DNA of 64,000 nt from Aurelia coerulea (Eukaryota > Cnidaria > Scyphozoa > Semaeostomeae > Ulmaridae): positions 5,029,501 to 5,093,500 of the forward strand of contig CM076947.1 of the NCBI GenBank assembly GCA_039566865.1, read 5' to 3'. This document shows, in pieces, positions 55,893 to 64,000 of the stretch (the first letter of the stretch is position 1; every line of letters starts with the position of its first letter). Position numbers and translations under genes: made by a program. The notes beneath the pieces were generated by a model that saw only the letters and a program-made list of their open reading frames with translations, did not search any database and was not told where the DNA came from.

Positions 55893-56470
55893 CCGTATGT
55901 ATGTATGTATGTATGTATGTATGTATGTATCATTTTGCCACAATATTTACAGTTATATAATATAAAAATAGATACAATACAATAAATAATGTTAAAAACG
56001 TAAAGGAAAAACACCCCTAATCACAGTGGCAGGGATAGCATTAAAAGGTCAAGATGACCTTAATTCCATAATGGTCCCCTTAGAGGTGCTGGTACAACGA
56101 AAAACGTAAGAAAAAAAAAATACTAAACTGTAGTTTTTTTTCGGTATAAAACATGGTTTATAATACCATACCATGATCGGGAGAGATGATGACAAGTCTT
56201 AATAGAAGACATATATGTCATCTTCCTCTTTTTGTATGTTTTGGAAAAAATTCTCTTTGATCTTATGTTTGAATGTGTCGATATTGTTTGTTGATTTAAT
56301 CTCTGATGAAAGACTATTCCATGTTTTGGGCCCTAGATAAGATAGACATTTTTGTCCAGCAGTAGTTTTGCGAAATGGAATATCCAATTTGAACTTGGAC
56401 CTTCGTGTTGTTCGGCCCTGGTTGACTGGACGGAATATCTCAGCACTGTATGCTGGGGCAGTTTCTCCGT
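55893..56470 (-). pseudogene. LINE 3' end with ATAC microsatellite tail
   Basis: Minus strand: SKFKLDIPFRKTTAGQKCLS, YLGPKTWNSLSSEIKS and DTFKHKIKENFF ending at 56199 is the typical C-terminus of CR1/L2-like LINE proteins (RT.xGQ..L.Y.GP..WN.LP..I). An untranslated region follows, and the element closes with about ten ATAC units (GTAT on the plus strand, 55893-55930). Directly beyond lies the tyrosine-recombinase frame, so the LINE probably inserted there. 5' truncated near 56470. Confidence 0.8.
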
Positions 56471-56690
56471 ATGCTCCACCTTTCTCCGCTTCACTCCCTC
56501 CCGCCCTCCCTGGTTGTTATTGAACTACCTGCAGATGAAAATGTAGCATACAACGAGAAGGTGCGAATGGACAGAAAGAACGATACAATTGTGTCTGAAA
56601 GTGCATGAAATATAAAATGTAAAGGTAAATGTAAAAGAAGCTTATGAAATGCAAACGATCATAATGTCAATAGTCACTGAAAAATAAAGT

Positions 56691-57870
56691 TTATACGTTC
56701 TTCTTCGCCTTCTTCTTCTTTTTTTTTGGTGGTGCGTTGTCAATGGCGGGGATAAGTGGTACTGGTGGAATCTCTGTTGTTTGATGTGCATTGTGGGACC
56801 TCTTCCTCTTGGTGGTGGTGACAGTGGATGTTGCTATTGTTGTGGGGTTGCATGATGGGAGGATGTTGGTGGGTGTGTTTGGTGTGTGGTGTGGATTTGG
56901 TGGTGGTGGAGGTGGACAGTCACTATGGGGAGAGTGATGAAAAAATTGTGTCAGTGGAGATGATTGATGAGGTGGACTTGTGCGGATGACAGGAACGTTG
57001 CGAAATGTGGAAGCTATGTCTGAATATGTGGGGATGAACAGTGTTTCATCTGGAGATGAACATGGAATATTGGTAATGGCAGTGGGTGGCAGGAACGGTG
57101 ATGGTGTACTTGGTCTAGTGGGTGCTGTAGCGAAAATATGACGTGGATGTGGTGTAGCTTGAGATGCAGTTGCCAAGAGGAGACTTACGGGGTCATGAAC
57201 ATTGACTTGCAGTGGTTCTGCTGCTCTTTGTGGAGGATGGTAGGGTGATGGTGGTGGCACTGGTTGTTGGTAGTATGGTGGTGGCGGCATGTAAGCATAC
57301 GGTTGTGGACGATAATATTGTTGGTGTTGGTGTTGGTGTTGGTTTGGCTGTGGCTGTGGCTGTTGCTGTGGCTGTGGCAATGGCTGTGGCTGTGCATTTC
57401 CCTGTTGATGTGGTCCTGGTGCTAGATATTGGTGCTGAAGATAGGCAGGTGGATATGCAGGTGCCTGTGGAGGAGGTGCAGGTGCAGGTGCAGGTGCAGG
57501 TGCAGGTGCAGGTGCAGGTGCAGGTGCAGGTGCTCCAGTCAATGCAGCCACCAGGTGATCAACGGAGGTAGGATCTGCCTGGGGTGCATTGCCGTGCTTG
57601 GGAATGTGGAGTAATGGCAGCAGGTCCAGGATGTTCTTGCTCCCCTTGAATACCGGATCTGGGTTTGGTGCGAATGTGAGCAAATTGGCATATGTTTGAG
57701 GGGTTGAAAATAGGCGATTGGCCACCATATAATTTATGCCCATTGAAAATAGAGCACCGCCAACCTCAATTGCCTGCAACATCTGCGCTTTTAATTCTGG
57801 ACTTGGATTGATGATCGCTAAGGCAGCAGCACGTTTGTCAGCATCGGTATTCGGCCCCTGGTAGTCACGC
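56691..57870 (-). CDS. Proline/alanine-rich protein with lysine tail, intact frame
   Basis: The minus-strand frame is open from about 57870. An ATG at 57782 gives 363 residues; upstream sequence in the same frame (DYQGPNTDADKRAAALAIIN, PSPELKAQ) also looks coding and may belong to a preceding exon part ending at an AG. The N-terminal 90 residues are ordered-looking (MLQAIEVGGALFSMGINYMV, TYANLLTFAPNPDPVFKGSK). Then come an AP dipeptide run (encoded by GGTGCA hexamers, 57475-57532), Pro/Gln/His-rich stretches, a KRKRSHNAH basic patch and a final KKKKKKAKKN. The tail and composition match 3-380. No domain recognised; probably an element-encoded nucleic-acid-binding protein. Confidence 0.5.
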
Positions 57871-57956
57871 TAAAGTGTCGCCTATAGCAACGGTAACTAT
57901 AGAAATATATTAGCAGTAACAAAGTACGTCATATGTGTAAATATGAATGTCATGCT
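57870..57956. repeat. Direct repeat, also at 63296-63382
   Basis: AAAGTGTCGCCTATAGCAAC continuing through GGTAACTATAGAAAT and CAGTAACAAAGTAC occurs here and at 63296 in the same orientation over about 87 bp. The intervening 5.4 kb contains the inverted ends described at 58397. A third, more diverged piece lies near 58240-58290. Confidence 0.75.
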
Positions 57957-58688
57957 ATTTATAGATATGGCTGTAGCCACTGGCGGGTGAATGAGTAGTG
58001 AGTACATAAAGAGCAGCTACTGAAGTATATGTTACACATGCACGAGATAATCAGCATTACCGTGCATAGTGGTATTATAGTACTCTTGGGAAGTGCAGGT
58101 GTGATAATATGGACATTTCATTAATGTCAGTACTGAAGCCTTATAGGATATTTTAAAAAGTCGATATGGCGATTGAACAGAAGTGCTTAGCAACTGTAAT
58201 CATATAATTAAATGTCGCATCTTAAGTTGTACATAACCTGTGATAATGAAGTCGATACTATTTATAGATGTGGCTCCAGCCTCTAGAGGTAATGTATAGC
58301 AAATGTAAAAGTTCAAATTTGTGAAGGTAATGGTTTGAAATCTCTATACTTAAGCCTGTTAGGTGGAAATAAGACATGGTGCATAGATAGCTACTATTAA
58401 AGTGCCTATCAGGTCACTTCAAAAAATTTGAGTTTAAACTTTAAAACGTTAGAGATATGTTTGTTATTGCGTTTTTTCTTCAAAAAGGTGTTCTTTCGTT
58501 TGAAATAGCCCCAAGACGAGTGTTTTTGTCTGCCCCTGCAGCACCAAATGAACGAAATGTCGCGTACCTTGAAGAAGGCATGGGGATAGCGGCTTGTGAC
58601 GTGTACTCCGGAAGGAAAGTTTGTTTTGATAAGGCCATTTAGTTGAATGTAAAGGGATTTTGCGAGTGAAACCCAACTTCAAAGATGC

Positions 58689-58950
58689 TACACAGATGTG
58701 TCGTGTTTGGTTGTAGCTCATAACAAGGATTGCAGAGGGAAAGAAGTTTTACTTTTATAATTCAATGATGAAAATGATGATAACCCGATTGCCAAGCGGC
58801 GAAAGAAGCAATGGATTGACTCTGTGTACATGAAACGGGCCTACTTCCAGCTGCAGCCTTCAAAAATATTCTGCGGTCTGTACAAGCATTTTATGGCTGA
58901 GGATTTCGAAAGACCTGTCTCTCGACACTGCCTGGATCTTCAGGAAAGTT
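58689..58950 (+). pseudogene. THAP-type zinc-finger remnant
   Basis: MLHRCVVFGCSS starts at 58686-58721 (first Cys pair), followed by stops, then NDENDDNPIAKRRKKQWIDS, QLQPSKIFCGLYKHFMAEDF and RPVS. The C...C ... W ... P ... C...HF layout is that of a THAP domain, though the final pair is spaced C-x4-H rather than C-x2-H. A possible further exon lies at 59020-59092 before a GTGAGT donor. Not related closely to the THAP copies at 12.3 and 18.3 kb. Confidence 0.5.
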
Positions 58951-59519
58951 GATCCTGCGAAGTTGTGTTTTCGAGTTTTATTATGGCCAGCGCTGCTAAG
59001 TAAGAGTTAGGCCTTACTTCAAGTGGAATCAGAGAAAAGGAACAAATGAAGATCATGGAAACACAGAATGGTTTTACCTGGCCCACAGAACGGTGAGTTG
59101 TCCTTAGTTTTGCTCAACTCTGAGATCATTATCTTAGAAAGATGATTTTATTGACTTTCCAGCAACAGAAACGACTTTTACTGTGCCTGTTTCTCTCTTT
59201 TTATTTAAAGGCCTTCAGATCTGCCCTGAAACCTGAACAACTTCAACCAACCTGAATCAATAAAAATAGAGGAGTATAGGAAATAGTTGATGAGTATGAT
59301 GTTGCCAAAAATGTAAACTTGGAACCAGCTGTAAATTCGAATATTTTTCCAATCCAATGGTAGTATTATCATATTTTCCATGCCACAATCATGTTTATTC
59401 AATAACCACACCCCCCCCCCAGCTTCGATGGAAGGCATAAATATGTGGTCCCTAGGCTGGTAGCATTAAATTGTCCAGCCATGGAATAGTGTATTTTGAT
59501 AATCTTGTAAATCTCTTAG

Positions 59520-60113
59520 CCCAGGGGGTACTCCAGGATGTTTAGGATAGGGGTGCATGACATTTTTCTTATTATATGCTATATGTGCCCTAACTTTTAG
59601 ATTTCATTTTCTATTATAGTTATATATTTGAGTATTTTTATTTTAACAAATGTTGCTTGATTTTAATTTTGTGTGCAAATAAAGTTTTTCACTACACATA
59701 TTTTTTTATAAGAAATGACTTATAAGGTACTCAGACTCTCAGATCACCAAAAATTAAGAAACTCAGGCATATTTTTCATTATTCTGACTTTTTCTTGTAT
59801 CATATCACTCAAAAAGTACTTGAGATATGTCTAAACAGGAAGGCTTCAAAGAACACCTTGTTTTGAAATGTTCAGGAGGGCACAGATCTGATAATTTCAA
59901 GAAACTTATCAGTACTGGCCCAAATTCTTAGTTTCTTATGAAAAACATACATGTATTATTTGCTACTTTTCCCCATAATTGAGACCCAAAAAGTAATCCA
60001 GAAATTTAGCAACCAAAAAAAGAGCATGTCAAAATGAAGGACCCAGAAAGAGAATTCTTGCACAAATGTTAGACCCAAGAAAGTAACCTGAGTACTCCTA
60101 TCCACCACCTGGG
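59520..60113. mobile_element. MITE with CCCAGGGGG termini, second member
   Basis: CCCAGGGGGTACTCCAGGAT and TTTAGGATAGGGGTG at the left are mirrored by AACCTGAGTACTCCTATCCA and CACCTGGG at the right, the same terminal pattern as 16293-16712. It contains a compact copy of the TTATAAGAAACT repeat (59700-59950) shared with 39.5-40.0 kb. Confidence 0.6.
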
Positions 60114-61255
60114 CCCTTAGCCCAATTCACAGAAAATGTAGCTTTGCAGCTATACTGTATCTGGTCCTTGTGCTGTTGAAACTTGATCTAATGTTGAAAA
60201 GTGTTTATCAAATGTGCCCAATCTGAACATTGATGAGGTTTTGACAGAAGTTGTTAATATTTCCTCCTTATTCCTTGTAGCATAAAGATGCTGCATGATT
60301 GTCACTTGGCTGCAGAAGCTGTAAACAGTTTGTAGCAAAGAAAAACAAGAATTCTAAAGACATTAAACATTTTCTGAAAGATTTTTGATACTTTTTAAGC
60401 AAGAAAGCAGTGTAAATATGAAAAGGCCTTTACTGTATGATGTAGAGCCTTTGAAATATTTACTATCCATATTATAAAGGTGTACGCACTAAAAAGACAG
60501 CTTTGATTCTTTACGTCTCTTCTACTGTTCTTGATCGTTTCAACTTTGTGGTCATCGATAAAAAGTTTTTGATATCAAGTACAACATAAAAAGATACTAT
60601 TTATTAAGTAGATACTACAAGATTCAAAGGACATGGAAATTAGCACACTTTTTAGAATTTTCAGACCGTTATTTTATCAGCAGAGGCTGCTCTAGGAAAG
60701 AAAGCCTGATTGTGCTGAAACTTTTTTAATTTCATTGAATCTTGTTGTATCTAGATCTACATCAAATGAATCATATCATCAAAAATTCTTCTTGTTGCGT
60801 GTAGTGCAAGTACAAAGATAAACAACTAACCAAAAGTAAAATATGAGCACTTTGACATGAAATGAATTAAGAACACCATTTGGAGCCTTGTTTGATAGTG
60901 GGCTATGGTTGAAACGTTGTGCTTAATTCATATGAAAGTGCCTATTTTCTACCCCATTTAGTTGTTTATACCTGTATTAGCAATCAATCTTCCTCTTCAA
61001 AACCCTGCAGCTCTGTACCTGGAAACCTGGTTGTTATCATGTGTTATGCATATGCTTGCAATGGGATATTTTTGTTGTTTTCAAGCCATCCATGGATAGC
61101 CATCCATCCAAGGATAGTAAACTCCTTGTATGCCACTGCTATAAAGAACCTGCAAAGAAACGTTACAGGTTGAGATCAAAAACTGTCCACCATATGGTTT
61201 CAAAGAAAAGCTGACTTGGTACACGAAATAAAATCTAAAATCAAGGCATTAAATG
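60114..61255. other. Spacer without recognised gene
   Basis: AT-rich; no motif or repeat pair recognised. Confidence 0.5.
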
Positions 61256-61263
61256 CTCACAAC

Positions 61264-62085
61264 CAGTGGCGTGGTGGTCGGGGGGGCCGGGGGGCACATG
61301 CCCCCCCAGCGGCCTGAGAATCCAGGGGCACCAAAGGCGCCCAACGTTTAGGGGGCGCCAAATGCATGAAAGCTTGTTCCACACTAAATCGAGTTAGAAT
61401 GTATAAGATGCGACAGAAAAGTGTTAGAGATATTTTTTCCTCAATTTTTTATTTTATATGCACCTTTGAAGATGTTTAGATGGAATCAGAAATGTTTTTT
61501 GTTCGATGTGGAATCGATAACTCTCTACACACGCGAACATAAAGTGTCTAGAGATCGTGCTATCCCAATTCCAAGGCGTTTTTACTCGAGTGGGACCCAA
61601 TCCTATCTAGAAAAAGTTAGTGGTATGGCTACGGGGGGTATAGAGGCAATTGCTTCACTTAAGTCGAAAGATGGTCCTCTAGCTGGGTATAGGTTAGGTA
61701 AGGATTTTCTGAGAAATGTCAAATCTTCCATTTTAGCACAGGCAAATATGAAATCAAGAGATGCATTCTAAGCCAAATTAAAGGATGTTTCCTCAAAAAA
61801 TTTTCTCCCGCAAGGAGCATTTCCCAACGAAAAGAAGGGAATGATCTCAAAAATTTTTGCTCGCACAGGGATTTGTTACTATCACTAAATGTGCGATTTT
61901 TTCTGAGGTTCCGACAAGAGTGCAGAAGAATCATCATCCTTTATTTTCAAAGCATTTCCAAAGGAGGAACAAGTCTTAAAAGCCTTTGCACGTTGTGTAA
62001 GAGACAACAGACACAGTAACAACTTTCTAGGGGGCGCCAAAACAGGTTGTGCCCCCCCAGCCAATTTGGAGCCACCACGCCACTG
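61264..62085. mobile_element. Non-autonomous hAT-like element, 822 bp, 8-bp target duplication
   Basis: CAGTGGCGTGGTGG and its inverse CCACCACGCCACTG form the ends, with C/G-rich subterminal blocks (GGGGGCGCC). CTCACAAC flanks both ends exactly (61256-61263 and 62086-62093). CAGTGGCG-type ends and an 8-bp duplication are hAT hallmarks. No hAT transposase lies inside; instead there is a 116-residue frame (61421-61771) of unknown origin. Confidence 0.88.
61421..61771 (+). CDS. Unidentified frame carried inside the hAT-like element
   Basis: The frame reads MFRWNQKCFLFDVESITLYT, RAIPIPRRFYSSGTQSYLEK, GGIEAIASLKSKDGPLAGYR and FLRNVKSSILAQANMKSRDA. After a stop the same sense continues coding-like to about 61890. 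It does not resemble a hAT transposase. It may be captured sequence from another gene or element. Confidence 0.3.
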   Translation: MLEIFFPQFFILYAPLKMFRWNQKCFLFDVESITLYTREHKVSRDRAIPIPRRFYSSGTQSYLEKVSGMATGGIEAIASLKSKDGPLAGYRLGKDFLRNVKSSILAQANMKSRDAF

Positions 62086-62191
62086 CTCACAACCACGCAC
62101 AAAACTTGTTTACTTATTTCCCTACAAAGGGTAGTTTGATGGTGATATCCCTATTGACTTGAAATCATCTGGCATGTAAAGATATAATAAA

Positions 62192-62480
62192 TTAGCAATA
62201 TATTTCTGGGCAGTTGCGAACATTGTCATTAGTTTCATATTTATCTGCGAAGTGAGGCAATGAGCAGTTACCAAGACAGATTTCTGAAGATCCAGGATGC
62301 TGAGTGATGCTTGCAATGTTTTGGTCATTATCATATGAAGAGGATGATGGGCATCTTTTATCCAGTAAAGTAGTAATGACAAATTCTTTGTTTACAGATT
62401 CCATAGAAGCATTTTCCAAACATGCATTCGATGACAGAAAACTTTTCAGCCCTATCAAAATTAGTCAACACGAAACTGCT
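62192..62480 (-). CDS. Unidentified minus-strand frame
   Basis: An 88-residue frame with SNACLENASMESVNKEFVIT and HPGSSEICLGNCSLPHFADK reads coding-like (Cys and His spaced as in a possible zinc site) but no family was recognised. It lies near the right inverted end at 62.97-63.18 kb, in the same direction as 62665-62859. Confidence 0.25.
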
Positions 62481-62664
62481 GAAAAGATGCTTTTGTTTTG
62501 GTTGGTAGTGGCCTAAGAGCAGTGTATAAACAGCTTAGATTTGTAGTTACTTCTAAGCTGCTGAGAATTAAAAATGTCACTCACCAAGATTCCACTGGGA
62601 AAGTACGATTTAGTTGTCTAACTCTCCAACAAGAATTTCGTTTCGCTGTCCCTCCTCTCTCCCG

Positions 62665-62859
62665 TTATCGTATGCAATGTTCATCATCGGCGAGAGGCTC
62701 TCCCACACATGTACGGCCTAGGCCTAGCCTATCAATCTGAGCGTCGTCATATGCGACTGCCGCACCAACTGCACCTGCAAGCCCTTCAATTTCTCCCTCA
62801 AAGTTCGCCAGACCTTCGTTTCCAGAATTGCTTTGCTCTAGTTCCGAGTCTGAGCTCAT
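62665..62859 (-). CDS. Short acidic N-terminal frame near right inverted end
   Basis: ATG 62859 opens MSSDSELEQSNSGNEGLANF and an acidic, Gly/Ala-rich sequence, ending after 64 residues. A GTGAGT donor lies downstream near 62580, so it could be a first exon. Function unknown. Confidence 0.3.
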   Translation of the reverse strand: MSSDSELEQSNSGNEGLANFEGEIEGLAGAVGAAVAYDDAQIDRLGLGRTCVGEPLADDEHCIR

Positions 62860-63295
62860 CTTGATGCAATAAACAGCATTTTAATACAGGTTAAGAGGCA
62901 CCGGCTTCGACTTGCGTTTGTCGTTTCGATAGATCATACGGCTTTTGTGTACGAAAGTAAAACGTTCTTCCGGAGTACACGTCACACATTCGCTTGGCCC
63001 AGACTCCCGTGTTGCGCAACATCCTGCAGAGTGGGGTACCTTCGAACCCTTATTTCAAGGGTTTTTCGTAGCTGTAACGTTGCGAGAGTGTTGAGAGTTC
63101 GTCACATATATCCTTAGCTTCAATTTGAAACGATTTGCAGAAAATATTTTATCCGACCTGATAGGCACTTTAACGATGAGGAAACAAGTTTACGCCATGT
63201 ACAAAAGTAACCCACATCTTTTAGTGACTGACAATTAATGGTTGCTATAGGGATAGTGGGTAAATAGCCACGAAATGGAACGTTTATTGAGATAA

Positions 63296-63382
63296 AGTGT
63301 CGCCTATAGCAACGGTAACTATAGAAATCTATTTGCAGTAACAAAGTACATCATGTATGTAAAGATGAATGTCATTCTATTG
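63296..63382. repeat. Direct repeat partner of 57870-57956
   Basis: The copy begins AAAGTGTCGCCTATAGCAAC and is about 90 percent like the first by eye. Confidence 0.75.
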
Positions 63383-63707
63383 GCGCTAATGCAGTTTCGC
63401 ACACCCTCTTCAGACCGTGTCTATATTGTTTGTACTTATAACTTTGTCGTTGTATGAGTGCTACATATGTATTATATATCAATTGATAGCCCAGAACATG
63501 GGGATTAATTTGATATATAATTAATAATTACTCACCTTCAATTCCACCTTTTATTAGCCAAAATACATCCATGACTAGCCTCCAAATCTTCACTCCGTCC
63601 ACCATTATCAATCCGATCGAGTTCTTAGGTCACGTGACCAGTAGCCTCGACTTCAAACTCAAAGACGGGGGTCCTCATGGGTCGTTTACTCCTCGGAGAA
63701 CTAGGAG

Positions 63708-64000
63708 CTGGGAGTTAGAGTTGCCTGTCAGAGAGCTGCAGGTGAGAGGGCTAAAAATTTATACTTCGATTTTAGACCCAGGAGTTAGAACCTCGAGCTG
63801 CCGGTGAGAGAGCTAAAAATTTGCGTCTCGATTTTAGACCAGGGATCTAGACCCTCGAGCTGCCGGTGAGAGAGCTGCGGGTGAGAGAGCTAAAAATTTA
63901 CGTCTCGATTTTAGACCAGGGAGCAAGACCCTCGAGCTGCCGGTCAGAGAGCTGCGAGTGAGAGAGCTAAAAATTTACGTCTCGATTTTAGTCCCCGGGA
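63708..64000. repeat. Minisatellite of GAGAGAGCTAAAAATTTACG units
   Basis: Units of roughly 70-95 bp combine CTCGAGCTGCCGGTGAGAGA, GCTAAAAATTTACGTCTCGA and TTTTAGACCAGGGA. At least four are present and the array runs past the window edge. Confidence 0.85.

Larger units (their letters stand above)
58397..63175. mobile_element. Possible old THAP-bearing element with diverged inverted ends
   Basis: TTAAAGTGCCTATCAGGTC at 58396 is mirrored at about 63157-63175, and GTGACGTGTACTCCGGAAG at 58598 is mirrored near 62968, with nearly the same spacing on both sides (about 200 bp). The sequence between the paired motifs has diverged. The interior has a THAP remnant at the left and short minus-strand frames at the right, with later insertions at 59520 and 61264. 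It may instead be two promoter regions from an inverted duplication. Confidence 0.4.

Noticed and set aside
57212..57614. Val-rich and Cys/Arg-repeat plus-strand frames
   Set aside because: Shadows of the proline-rich minus-strand gene and its GGTGCA hexamer run.
1..64000. A host gene with clear orthology
   Set aside because: No frame matched a recognisable single-copy animal gene; every confident coding call belongs to a mobile-element family.

Overview
The window reads as animal nuclear DNA: AT-rich, no operons, GT-AG introns that keep frame, and coding traces almost entirely from eukaryotic transposable elements, many broken by stops or frameshifts. The mixture (PIF/Harbinger with MADF or Myb-like partner proteins, THAP proteins, piggyBac, Mutator-like, a Helitron, Copia, CR1-like LINEs, tyrosine recombinases, many foldback MITEs) resembles invertebrate genomes such as anthozoan cnidarians. 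That placement is inference; no host gene, rRNA or tRNA was found to anchor it.

Layout. 1-4.2 kb: a proline/lysine-rich reading frame, a Helitron Rep-helicase with one in-frame stop, and a Mutator-like transposase C-terminus. 4.8-8.3 kb: tandem duplications, a TTAA-flanked MITE and a RecQ helicase fragment. 9.0-11.1 kb: a two-exon MADF gene remnant and a gag/ORF1-like fragment. 11.1-19.0 kb: a stack of foldback elements nested in and beside a duplicated THAP gene whose left copy is followed by a piggyBac transposase fragment; a 3.4-kb inverted repeat separates the two copies. 19-27 kb: LINE and transposase remnants. 27-35.5 kb: many MITEs and one long unidentified coding frame. 36-39 kb: RecQ-like and OTU-like pseudogenes on the minus strand. 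40-44.6 kb: LINE ORF1 and gag-like traces and an unusual A-B-A'-B' inverted repeat. 45.1-50.2 kb: a nearly complete 3.4-kb Harbinger element (transposase and Myb-like gene, convergent) followed by the 5' end of a related Harbinger with an intact 374-residue Myb-like frame. 50.4-57.9 kb: a MITE, a 1.1-kb higher-order minisatellite, a truncated Copia with its 5' LTR, a tyrosine-recombinase pseudogene and neighbouring LINE 3' end, and an intact proline-rich reading frame. 58.4-63.2 kb: a possible old THAP-bearing element with diverged inverted ends, itself hit by a hAT-like element. A minisatellite closes the window.

The genes do not form one pathway. The best candidates for something new are: palindromic insertions of only 34-53 bp that carry 9-bp target duplications; a possible THAP-piggyBac fusion; the unidentified 32.8-34.0 kb frame; the paralogous proline-rich proteins at both ends; and the interlocked inverted repeat at 44.4 kb. 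All similarity calls were made by eye from motifs, without database searches.
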